A DNA stretch of 64,000 bases, from contig OX442315.1 in NCBI GenBank assembly GCA_949358305.1, forward strand, positions 21,044,427-21,108,426. The letters run 5' to 3'. How positions within the stretch are numbered: the stretch's first letter is position 1; each line of letters opens with the position of its first letter. Below are positions 21,360-31,926 of the stretch, piece by piece. Source of the DNA: Strigamia acuminata. Taxonomy: Eukaryota; Arthropoda; Chilopoda; Geophilomorpha; Linotaeniidae. The notes below the pieces were generated by a model. It was not told the DNA's origin and made no database searches. It saw nothing but the letters and a program-made list of their open reading frames with translations. The position numbers and the translations under genes are program-made.

Positions 21360-21952
21360 TTCGTTGCCTGGATTGTTACGATCGAAGCGAAAGAAGATAG
21401 AAGGGAAGATTTCTAAGGTTATAAACCCACGTGGAGTACACACGAATGGAGTGGTGTTGGTAAATTTCGACACTAGACGGCGCGGGAGCCGATGCAGCAC
21501 AAAGAACGGACCAACCAGGAATCAACAGAAAATTTGGATTTTAATTTTTTGATTTATCTAATCAAACGATTCCAACAAAATAATCGCTTCGTTTTTAATT
21601 CAAATATAATAAATTTTCTTTTCATTTATCAAAATAAACATTAACATATAAATTAGGCGGTTATACAAAAATAATTGTACAAAAAGGGGTTTCATAAATG
21701 ACACACTGAAGGCAATGAATGGATTGTTCCAATAATCACAATCACTAGATGCATTCAAAAACTAAAATATTTTGTGTTTTACTTCAATTTTAAACCAAAA
21801 ATGACATCATTTCCTGTTTAACCCCATGTTAAAACTTAAAATACACCTGAACTAAAATTGTTATTTTAATTTTTGAATGCAGCTACTGAATTATTGAGGA
21901 CCCACGCCAGGTTCAAGCTTTTATTTTGCATATCACATGAATTTTATGTATA
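21360..21952. other. Intergenic stretch, LYAR 5' side and gene at 21953 3' side
   Basis: 593 bases with the LYAR 5' UTR next to 21360 and the 3' UTR of the next minus-strand gene on the far side. Otherwise A/T-rich with no coding pattern. Confidence 0.5.
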
Positions 21953-24422
21953 CTATAAAGCAATAGACAGTTTAATCAAACAAAACAAAAATGTTACTTC
22001 CTCTGGCACATCAATAAGAAAAGTTTCAATTTGTCTCTGAAAAATGTAACAAATAAAATAAAATAAGCATTTTTTTTTTAGTCATACCGGCATATTTGTA
22101 CCTGAAATTTTTCAAGTTCATCAGTAAGTATCGCCAAATAACCAGACCTATCATGCAACTCACCTATATAAATGAATTAAATTAAAATTTAACATTTAGA
22201 ACATTTAGATAAACAAAAAACAACTTACTTTGTGATTCCTCAATATAGCATTGCAATAATAACAAAAAGTATAAAGTATTTCGTTGCAAATCACAGCGGT
22301 CCCACATTTCCATATTTGTTTTAGAAAACATTTTAAAATAATGATTTATAATTTTATCCCAATTGCACAAAGAATAGAATTCATCCGCATCTGTGATTGG
22401 GATTTCCTGCAGTAATTTTTCTACAGTGACCATCAACAAAACATTCGATTTAATGCCTGTGATGAATAAATGCTGTTGTGTATGATTGAGCCTCTTATAG
22501 GAAGAAACGACTTCCCCAGAGATGAAATTCGCATGCTCCTTTGGTTCCTATTAAACAAAAATGCAAATATTTACTACTCTTAATTCAACAATCGGATTTA
22601 TCGCTTACTTCGCTCGCACATATCGAAAGAGCCAATAATTTTTGTAACGACTCAATGATTAAATAATAGTGGTGACCATGTTGTACCCGCAGGAACAATG
22701 AATTATTAGACTTGTTAATTTCGTCGTACACTTTAATCGTGTCCTCCAACCAAGCAATTATAGTTTTGATGTTTCCAAAACTTGTCCTCGCAGATAATAA
22801 TCTATAAAATATCAAAACAAATAATTATTAATCATTCCCATCGACTTAAATCCAAATTACCGTACTTATAAGCTTGAGTTTTATCACCAAATTTGTCAAA
22901 AATCTTTCTAGATGAATAAAAATCCGCTTCTAAGATGGAACATATAAAATCTAAAACGCACGATTTAATTGCGAGGACCACTGATTTAAAAAAAAATTAA
23001 AAAAATTAATAATTTATTAACAAAATTATTAATATTTATTATCCAACCCACATGGTGTCTTTTCAAAGGAATCTCGGAAGCATGCTTGCTCCAAGAAATC
23101 CCAAAGCGATAATGATTTGGGAAAACCATGAAGACGATGGATTTGCCTCATCACGTTTAATCGAAAATTCAGTTCAGATTCCGACTTCGAGTCTATTGTC
23201 CAATTAAACAATTGCGCAAATAATTGACGAGGCGGCCTGAACTTTTTTGATGTAAATGCCGCTATGCCCTTTATTGCTCCGTCAATCTCGCTCGTTAAAG
23301 TTGCCATTATATTTTCGTCAAACTCACGAACATCCGAGTCTACGGGAAGAACTGGGAAATATCTCGCGGGAAACGGTAGTAATTGTTCCATAGTTTTGAC
23401 ACATCCGTTTTCTCTCTTGTAAATCGACAGGTCTACGCCTAAATCTTCAAATTTTTCGAAAATATTTATCCTGGAATGTCTGGAATGTCTGCTTACAGTT
23501 ACACATCTTTCATTTACAGGTTCAAATATTATTTCACTTTTAATTTCACAATTTCCTGAATCTATTTGAAATTGACAATTTTCTGTTTCACAATTATCTA
23601 TTTTCGTTTTAATAACTTCTGCGTCAATTTCAGGTGATTGAATTTCAGTTTCTTCTTGAGGTGTTTGACAAAACGATGTCGATGAACCAATTGGAAGATG
23701 GCATTTTTCTAAACCATTTTCAAACTCATCTATTTCTGATTCACTAACTACTCCGTTAATTTCAGGTGAAAGAATAGTGGTTTTTACTTCTGGTGTTTTC
23801 CAGACCGATGTTGATGAAAATTCGCACTTGATCCTGGGAGATTGTGACGTTTGGAATTGACGTTTTGGAATTGAAATTAATGTTTGATGATGATTCAGTA
23901 GTTGTTTCAGTCTCGCGTCAGAAATGGGTGACTTTTGGATACTGATCCCGGTCTCATGCCTGCTGATTGTAGTTGGTGTCACGAGTGATGGTGGTGGTGA
24001 CGGTGAAGATGAAGATGATGGCACATTTCTTATTCTGTTCAGATCTGGTAAAGTTGACAATGAATCACATTGCACGTTTTTCTTAAATTTCTTTTCCGCT
24101 GGCTCATCGTCATCAGGTACAGTGAATACAGCGTCAAACCTTTCTCTTTTAACGATCTTTAAATCTCTGTAAAAATAATAATAAAAGTTTTTTCAATAGT
24201 AAATAAATAAATAAAAATTATAAAATGCATTTACGAATTATAATACACAAACATTTACACTTTTACTCACATAGGATGCAATTTGAAAAAATTAGGTTCT
24301 TTTTTCGGAATTTGGTTGCTAATATTACAATCTGATACGATTTCAATTTCATTATCAGAATCCGAAAGTGTAATTTCTTCAATAACATAATCGTTCAATC
24401 GATTGTGGTCCATCCCCAGCAT
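21953..24422 (-). CDS. Unrecognised 679-residue protein
   Basis: I do not recognise this family. Exons 24422-24271, 24166-23052, 22980-22866, 22801-22609, 22547-22229, 22163-22102 and 22036-21953 keep frame throughout. The N-terminus has an acidic stretch with a hydrophobic core, TLSDSDNEIEIVSD, that resembles a SUMO-interacting motif. A Ser/Pro-rich disordered segment follows (SSSSPSPPPSLVTPT), then a presumably folded C-terminal half of mixed helical character from RINIFEKFEDLG onward. No signal peptide or membrane segment. It lies head to head with Cdt1 (434 bases between start codons), so the two probably share a promoter. The in-frame TGA just upstream of the ATG fixes the start. A broken inverted copy lies at 31927-34694. 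A genome-maintenance role would be a guess from neighbours only. Confidence 0.8.
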
Positions 24423-24855
24423 ATAGACGAGTAGTTTGGGCACTGACACTTGGACCTGGAGATGTCAGTCCGAAATTGATACAAAATTCTCTAGCCCGCG
24501 CAACATTGCAGCCATTTTTCTAGAAATTGACACCAGTCGGCAGTATAAAATGGGCACTTAATAATTCGAGGAATTCAACTAAAATTACACCGCAACTCAA
24601 AATGCGCTGATGCAATTGACGTAGACAACAGAAAATTGCAATTTGCACGATTCTTTTTATTTCTGTCTCGATTTCTTCTTCCAAGCAAGATCCCTGTCTT
24701 GATCGTAAACTTTTGTCGGCTGCTACGTCATACGCATAGTCACGTGTCATTGATAAACGGCGGGAAAACGTATTGGACCTGCCTGGTATACAAAGCAAGC
24801 AATCTCATCTGTTTCTCCATTTTAGTACTGTCTTTTATTTTGATCGAAGTTCGGA
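24423..24855. promoter_or_regulatory. Bidirectional promoter, unrecognised gene and Cdt1
   Basis: 433 bases between divergent start codons. Much of it recurs in inverted form beside the pseudogene at 31927, including a TTTTCCCGCC motif (minus strand near 24765) that resembles an E2F site, as expected for an S-phase gene such as Cdt1. Confidence 0.5.
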
Positions 24856-26939
24856 ATGGCTTCGAAAGGCCAAAGTTTATTAACCCATCATTTCAATGTG
24901 AAGAAAAGAATTACAGTAGACAGAAACTTTAAGACTCCAACTACAAAGTGTCGACCTGTTTCTAATCAAGCAACACCGAAGGCAAAATATCATCGCGATG
25001 ATTACAATGACAAGACTCCGAAACGAAAGGCGGAATCGTCCACAGTCGTCGATCAAGTGCGAAAGAAACCCAAAGTCGAGAGGAAAAATTTATCTCGCAA
25101 AAAAATTTCCCTCGATTTCAAAGATAAAGTTCTGAGTCTTTTGGCTTTACCACAGAAAGAATCACTGGTAAGTTTTTTTGAAAAATGTTTAATGTCATAA
25201 TATTTAGTTGATTGTAATTTTTTATTCGTTTCGTTTATTTTAGACAAAAGTGGAAACTTTACCTAACGCTGCTAAGTTGGAGTTGTAAGTAACGACAGCA
25301 GACAGTTTTGTTTGATTAATTAATTACTTTTTAATTGATTTATTATTTTCTTTTATAGGAAAGTTCCCGCTTTTGACAAGCTTCATTCCCTATCTCCACA
25401 ATCTAAAGTTCCGTCATTAACGCTGCCTTACAAATACAAGGTTTTAAGTGCGATGTTTGAATCGATGGACAGGGCCGTAAGCATGTTATATAATCGCAAA
25501 GAAACTTGTACGTTTTCGAAAATTCAAAAAGCCGTACAACAAATGACAAAGAGGTATGTAATTAATGTGATTTATAATTGTGACTTTATTAAAATGAAAT
25601 ATGTACATTTTTTAATTTAGGAATTTCGATCTATCACGACTCGCGCAAATAGCAAAGGTTTATCCAGAATGCTACAATTTCACCCAAGAGAAAAGCACTG
25701 GGTTTATGTACGAAAGTGTGAAAAGTGGATCCTACTACTTAGCTATATCTCCCGTTATGCCTCCAAATGGTAAATTTGCGTAGAATTAACTTAATTCGTT
25801 GAATCTAAAAAAAAACTTTTTAGTAGAAAACAAACTTAACTCTGCACTATTAATCGAAAGAAAAAATAACTTCCAAGAACGACTTTTGGATATGGCCAAA
25901 GATCATCATCAAGTAAAAAAAACAAAAACAAAAAAAATTTAAAAAAATTTAAAAAAATTTAAAAAAATTTAAAATATTATCTTACATTATTTCAGGCATA
26001 TCTTCAAAGGATAAATCTAGTGACAATAGACAAAGACCAAGTGATTAGTTGGCATAAAAACTTTAAAGTGGACGAAGTACCCGATGTTCCTCTGGCGCAA
26101 TTGCCACAACCACCCAATATACCGAAATATCCAACGGCAAAGGAAGTTATTGAAAGAGGCGTAGGAAAGTTTGGGAAAAAGGTTGGTCAAGTTAAGAATT
26201 TTATTTATTTTTAAACTAACTAACAATTTATTTTCTTTAGATGGATGCCGTCCTTGAAAATATGTGCAAGAGTTTGTCTCCGCCAAGCGTCACTGCAGCG
26301 GAACAGAAACCACAGACGCCATTGCCAAATCCTGCGTTAAAAGGAATACCACAATCATTAATCGACAAGGTTAACTTTTTTTACCGATGATTTAAAAAAA
26401 ATATATTTGTTTTAATTTTTTTTAATTAGATAAGAGCGAAGGAAGCTGCAAAAATAACAATGCCACGAGAAGAATGTTTGAAAATAGCCATTCAAGCAAA
26501 ACTACCTGAAATTTGTCGGATTATGAAGTCGTAAGTTTCGCTAGTTGGAATTGCAAGATAACACCAATTGTTATTTTTCCCATTTAAATTTTAATGGTGG
26601 TTTAAATAATATAATGAATTATTTCATATTTTTTTAATTTAGATATTTTAATGTACAAAAGAAACGGACGATGCCACTTGAAAAAGTTATGGCTAACATT
26701 GGACATAGCCTTACAACAAGTTTATCCTTTGGTATGAAAATGTGAAAATATTGAGATTGAATTGACATTATATGTGATTTTTTTTTCTAGCACAAATTAA
26801 CGAGCACATTCAACGACTCGCAGAGCTTGTTCCTGATTGGATCAAGCTGGTTATTGACAGCAGTAACGATACGTATGTTCAGATGAACAAAGATTTGGAT
26901 TTTAATATTATCATTGCTAAACTGGAAGCTAAAGTGTAA
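24856..26939 (+). CDS. Cdt1: Cdt1 replication licensing factor (double-parked), copy 1
   Basis: Loads MCM2-7 onto origins with ORC and Cdc6; inhibited by geminin. Ten exons: 24856-25167, 25244-25284, 25359-25553, 25621-25769, 25824-25912, 25996-26181, 26241-26369, 26430-26530, 26643-26731 and 26791-26939, giving 479 residues (shorter than vertebrate and fly Cdt1). The N-terminus MASKGQSLLTHHFNVKKR holds a PIP box (Q-S-L-L-T-H-H-F) with Thr at position 5 and Lys at +4, as in PIP degrons read by CRL4-Cdt2. The geminin-binding winged helix runs from LPYKYKVLSAMFESMDRAVS to NFDLSRLAQIAKVYPECYNF. The C-terminal MCM-binding winged helix begins IPQSLIDKIRAKEA. Confidence 0.93.
25925..25975. repeat. 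A7T3 tandem low-complexity run in Cdt1 intron 5
   Basis: Four near-identical units of AAAAAAATTT. Absent in this form from the matching intron of copy 2, so it arose after the duplication. Confidence 0.8.
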
Positions 26940-28122
26940 TTTCTTCATCTTTACATTGCTTTTTTAATTAAGTTTTTTAAATAAAACCGTTTATATAATC
27001 ACTTTATGTTCTGATCTTTAAAATTTTCTTAATTGTAGGGAATAATTGGTTCATTTCTCTAATGTAAATAAATTATAATTTTGTTCAACATGAGTTGACT
27101 GAAAAAGAAAACCATGGTGGCTTAACGTTTATAATAAACAAATAATATTATTTAATCTGTTGTTTCTTAAAATAATAGATTAGCTCATTGGCTAGACAAG
27201 CATAATTCGCAATTTCATCAACCTTGCACGATAGATACAGAATGGCAATTCTCATCCATTAGATTTCTGTCTTCTTTTCATGTGTGAGGTCACGTGCTGA
27301 TATCAATATACAGGGTGAGTCAAAAGTCTGAAAACACCTTTTTTTCTTGAAAATGACCGAAGATATATCAATTCTGTTGATGTAGGCATATAGGAAGTCG
27401 ATGGTTGGTTATCCAGTGGTCACCTTAAATTTGATCTTCAAGGTCATTCACTTCTTAACTTTTAAACCGTTTAAGATACAGCAAAATTTCCAATTACAAA
27501 GTTGTAGAAGACCATTGAATTAGTACTATGCAATTTATCTCAGCCATCTTAAGTTAGATGATTTTTTTTTAAAAAAAGCAAAACAAATCAGCAAATTGAG
27601 ATTTTTTATCTTATGAAAATAAAATAATTTAGGCATTAAAAAAATATGGTGGTTTTTCTTGTTTACTTGCATAATAATAAATATTTGAATACATTTATTG
27701 AACAAATTCAGTACTTTTGGAGTAGAAATTTAAGTTTTGCCACAATGGCTGGCTTTACTTCAGCTGATTTGTTTCGTTTAAAAATGAAAACATTTAACTC
27801 AAGATGGCTGAGATAAGTTGCATAGTACTAATTAAATGGTGTTCTACAACTTTGTAATTGGAAATTTTGCTGTATCTTAAACGGTTTAAAAGTTAAGAAG
27901 TGAATGACCTTGAAGATGACCTTCCAGATCAAATTTAAGGTGACCACTGGATAGCCCACCATCGACTTCCTATATGCCTACATCAACAGAATTGATATAT
28001 CTTCGGTCATTTTCAAGAAAGAAAGGTGTTTCCGGACTTTTGACTCACCCTGTACAGTATCATCATTTCTAAACGGCGAGAAAACTTACCAGGCACAAGC
28101 TACCTAGTATACAAGGCAATTC
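26940..28122. other. Cdt1 3' flank with inserted MITE
   Basis: The flank 27165-27310 matches 45287-45445 behind the second Cdt1. A long-TIR element interrupts that match at 27311-28052, after which homology resumes (28055-28129 with 45445-45512). No gene otherwise. Confidence 0.8.
27311..28052. mobile_element. MITE with long terminal inverted repeats and TA duplication
   Basis: Begins CAGGGTGAGTCAAAAGTC and ends with the inverse (ACTTTTGACTCACCCTG). Inverted repeats of roughly 250 bases enclose about 240 bases of unique A/T-rich sequence, with no transposase ORF. TA flanks both ends (27309-27310 and 28053-28054), as for Tc1/mariner-type insertion. The second Cdt1 flank is the empty site. Confidence 0.85.
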
Positions 28123-29622
28123 TCATCTGTTCTCACTTTTCAGGAGATCCATAATCATCCCATCCATCATATCAATGTGACCTTCCTTTTCCTTTAAAAA
28201 CATTTGAAAAACGAGTTATTTTAAATATAATAAAACGTTTTATTTAAATATGTTACCCCGTAAACAATTAAGTTTAGGGCCGAGACGTTATTGATCTCTC
28301 CTGTTGTTGTATCAACGGTGTCAATGTGTTGCAGCGGATACGCTGCACAGACGATACCGCCAAGTTGCCAGTAGACCTCCCGTTCCAGATTCAAAATATG
28401 GAAGAACATGCTCCTGCGCGCCAACTTAGCCGCCAATGTTAGCGCTGTTAGCCCTTGCGCGTTTTTGATGTCCATGCTGGCGCCCAATTCAAAAGCCATG
28501 TTAAAAGTGTCCTGTAATTAACGCAAATTGTAAAATAAAAATAATAACTCGTCGAATAAGACTTAATTATATAATTACAAGGTTTTCGTGTATCACAAGC
28601 ATGTGTAAGACTGTATTCCCGTTAGTATCTTGTAAATCTGGATCAGCTCCTTTAGCCAATGTAAGTCTGTAACATTCTTCTTGTCCTAAACATGCTGCAA
28701 ACGCCAACGGATATTCGCCCCAATATACGTAACTAATTTGCACAAACATAAGTTACTTCTTTCAAATTATTTCTACTTATTCATTAACTTACCCTTCATA
28801 GTTCGTTTCGGTGCAAACTCTAACCCATTCATGGTCGAGAGAATCTTCTCTTGAATTTTTTTGATCTTCCGGAATGAAAAAGCTGCCAAAACATCGACCA
28901 CGAAAGTCCGCACCGTTGTCTAGAAGGAATTTGACCATTGGTAGATCTTCATTCACAATGGCCATATGAAGAGACGCTTTTCCTAAAAGAACATCAAAAA
29001 ATCAAAAAACAAAACAGTCGTAAATGTCTAGCCTATAATATGTACCGTAATATTCGTCAGATAAGTAAATAAGTAATAATCACTAATAAGTTTTGGAAAT
29101 AATTTGATAAGTCGTTTTGCTAAATCTGCGAACAATGATGAAGCATTAAGTAAACACAAATGCAGGAGAGTTTCACCCACTGCGCCACGTTGATCCATCT
29201 TCCAACACACCAAACGATGTTTATTCATGTCTAAAAAATTGCACGCAATATTTGAATTATAATTTTTTAAGTAAATAGTCGGAAATATTCATCTGGCACC
29301 AGCTTCCCTTCACCGTATTTGTAGAAAAACGGGAGCACCATTTCATAAATTTTCGCTTCGATTTCTTCTGACGATTTCTTGGTCATCGTTGCATCCTAAC
29401 AAAATTATTTTTAAATTTTCCAATTTTTATTTTATTTTTTTTACATTTTTCACACAAAAAAAAAGAAGAAGAAAAAAATATAAATAAGAAATCGTTATGT
29501 ACCTTCATAAAATCGACTAGTTTTCCTTTTCCGCTCAAATTCATCAACTTGTAAATTTCAAGTGACCCCGCGTCCGCTTGTTTTTTGACGCCTGAAGTCA
29601 CATTACTGCTCGTGTTGCCCAT
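28123..29622 (-). pseudogene. Truncated copy of the TRPV channel gene
   Basis: Repeats the first seven exons of the intact gene at 47029-50323, from the ATG ([11 protein letters not shown]) to [11 protein letters not shown]. It then leaves homology at TTTCAG and stops within six codons (TGA at 28123). It has no transmembrane segments. About 120 bases containing the 3' end and donor of exon 2 are also missing, so the ankyrin frame cannot be spliced as in the intact gene. Near-identical remaining exons mean the copy is young. A short ankyrin-only transcript is conceivable but unsupported. Confidence 0.88.
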
Positions 29623-29628
29623 GGCAAC
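29614..29628. promoter_or_regulatory. RFX X-box palindrome at start codon of truncated TRPV copy
   Basis: GTTGCCCATGGCAAC; same as 50315-50329 in the intact gene. Confidence 0.5.
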
Positions 29629-30264
29629 GAGCAAAGAGATTAGAAATATTTAAAATAAAAAGAGAGAATAAATCGAATTAACAAGTTAAAAGTGAAATAA
29701 CTACAGTGTAGAATTTGAAGTTGAAATCTTATAATATATATACTTTTCCTATCAATATAAACTATAAACTCCACCTAACAAGAGAGAAAATGCCCAAATA
29801 TTCCCTACAATCCTCTCAGCGCTGAGAGAAAGCTAATCTGACTCTAGATTTCTCTAGCAACTATCAACCTAATCTATATAATCCCAGACTACAATAGTGG
29901 GCCGATCAAATCACAGCTACAACAACACTAAATAAAAAAAGAGAGAAGGAAAAAAAAACAGTGGCAAGGAAACCGAAACCGTGACATTGTAAACAAAAGA
30001 GACCTAGTGCACCACACCTCTTGACTTCCTCTTGAAAAGCACGCGAGTAATAAATTAAGGACTAACGAACAAATGGACCTTGAAGAAGATACCAATCAAA
30101 GTGAATAAAATATCCCTAGTAACAACACTGAATTTCAATTTGTCAATTTGTCATGAAGCACAAGTCCACATGACGTCTTAGTGTTGGTGTTAGTAGGGAT
30201 TAATTTAATTGTCAACTATTAATTATTAACTATATCAGTCCAGTTTGTTGTTGCTTTTTGCCAT
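29623..30264. other. TRPV 5' flank, duplicated
   Basis: Matches 50324-50804 next to the intact TRPV gene up to about 30104, where homology ends (AATCAAAGTGAA). This marks one duplication boundary. No coding pattern. Confidence 0.7.
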
Positions 30265-30656
30265 ATTCCTGTTAAAGTTCTAGTCTGATTTTCCACCAAA
30301 ACCTCTAAAAATGAATTGATTCCGGTATCTTGTCCAGCATTTGAATCCAATTCTGGGTTGATGAACCACAAAATTTTGTTAGTTTATATGTTGTAATTTT
30401 AACCCAGATTGATTGGCAACGGAACTGTGCCCTTATCTGCAGCCTTAAATGCCAAACAAGCAAAAAATTATGAAGTCAAGTTGGAAGATTCAACCAAAAC
30501 TGAAGTTGTAAGTTATAGATCCACATTAGAGGAAGTGTATAGAGTAAATGCCAGTGAGAAACTTTATTTTTCTGGGGACGCTATTTATAACAGTTGTTAA
30601 TAAAGGTGAAAATTATTTTTTTTAAATTAAGGAATTTTTAAATGAAATTAACACTT
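30265..30656 (+). repeat. 392-base direct repeat, copy 1 (with 34695-35086)
   Basis: Almost identical to 34695-35086, starting ATTCCTGTTAAAGTTC and ending near AATTAACACTT. It contains an open frame of 63 codons (30409-30600, IGNGTVPLSAALNAKQ...YNSC) that I cannot assign. The two copies differ by very few bases, so the duplication is recent. Confidence 0.85.
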
Positions 30657-30705
30657 CAAGCAAAGAAACTCAAACTCGACGAACTCATCGAGCAAACAAC
30701 TATCC

Positions 30706-31897
30706 TCAAAGTTGCTGGCAAGAGGCTTCGTCTACTTCATCAACTTCATCATCGGTCAGATAATCAGATAATTCCTAGCAATAGAAATACAAAATAAATA
30801 AAATGGTCTTGCAACTCCATAATTTAAATTACGTTAAGTTTTTTTTCCAACACGTCAGTCCAGTTAGCCATCTTTTTCATCTTGAAGACTTCTGTTTTCA
30901 TAATACTAATCTGCTCGTACAACTGTTTAAAAGCAATAAATAGAAATAAACAAATATAACGCCACAATAAATTATAATTGTTACTTCTTGGTTTTCTTCT
31001 GCAGTTTCCTCGATGCCAAGTTGTCGTTTCTCGGCTAATTCTTTCCAATAACCTGGAGGAATAATTCCTATAAAATTTTATTTAGTTTAGTTTAGTCAGA
31101 TAAAGTTTTTATTATTATTATAGTAACTTACCATGAACGATAAAATTATAGTCTTCGTCATTCGTTTTCTTCGTTTCATCTAAAACTTTTTTATCTCCGG
31201 ACAACTCATGTTGAATATTTTCCTTCGACTAACAAGAATATTTTTAAAAATCTCATTAGCATTGTTATAAAACTTTTCAATTATCATGGCAACTTACCGA
31301 TGGTTCACGTTTTTTGTTCTTTCCGCCTTTTTTATCTCCGGACAACTCATGTTTAATATTTTCCTTATCCTGTACTGGCGTTGCCTTCGACTAAGAAGAA
31401 TATTTTTAAAAATCTCATTAGCATTGTTATATAACTTTTCAATTATCATGGCAACTTACCGATGGTTCACGTTTTTTGTTCTTTCCGCCTTTTTTATCTC
31501 CGGACAACTCATGTTTAATATTTTCCTTATCCTGTACTGGCGTTGCCTTGGACTAAGAAGAATATTTAAAAAAAATCTCATTAGCAATGTTGTATAACTT
31601 TTCAATTATCATGGCAACTTACTGTAAGTTTTTCGGCCCGCTGAGCCATTTTTTTCAACTTCACGTTTTCAGTTTGCAGAAAAGCAATCTTTTCGGGCAA
31701 CCTTTTTCAAGTAAAGAAATTGAAATGAATATATATTCGCATCACAGGTAATTATTAATTGTTACTTCTTCAAGTTCAAGCCTTTGTGTTTCGGCTTCCA
31801 ACACGAATAACATGTGGAAAACGGTTTCACAATTACACCACCAGATGGTGCTGACGGCATGCGCGCAATGCATGATATCCATCAGCTCTGCTATCAT
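30706..31897 (-). CDS. Geminin-like gene with tandem KEN-box exons, possibly decayed
   Basis: On the minus strand I read, in order: a first exon from ATG 31897 to 31766 ending LEAETQRLELEE; a coiled-coil exon 31700-31623 (EKIAFLQTENVKLKKMAQ); two 93-base exons 31552-31460 and 31390-31298 that are almost identical (VQDKENIKHELSGDKKGG); a related exon 31228-31132 (SKENIQHELSGDKK); 31067-30985 (GYWKELAEKRQLGIEETAEE); 30922-30833 (YEQISIMKTEVFKMKKMA); and an acidic tail exon 30774-30706. The last three match geminin exons 3-5 at 46447-46795, with identical lengths for exons 3 and 4 (83 and 90 bases). The acceptor before 31700 is imperfect (AAAAAGG|TTG), so the first two exons may be dead remnants of another copy. 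YWKELAEKR is the Cdt1-binding core. Confidence 0.65.
31299..31610 (-). repeat. Tandem duplication of the KEN-box exon
   Basis: Two units of about 162 bases, each one 93-base symmetric exon plus its intron, nearly identical, with a third diverged partial unit at 31132-31290. All keep acceptor and donor sites in phase. Confidence 0.85.
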
Positions 31898-31926
31898 GAC
31901 GTGTACACAACACAGAGTACCAAGTG

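Noticed and set aside
21340-21552. Plus-strand ORF and an N-terminal extension of LYAR to 21500
   Set aside because: LYAR family proteins begin at MVFFACNACG; the extension is unlike any family member.
24520-24798. 92-codon minus-strand ORF (MTRDYAYDVAADK) in the Cdt1 promoter
   Set aside because: Its copy near 31956 diverges by frame-changing indels, so it is not kept as protein.
31286-31597. 103-codon plus-strand ORF with repeated hydrophobic segments
   Set aside because: Antisense read of the tandem KEN exons and their introns; the minus-strand exons explain the sequence.
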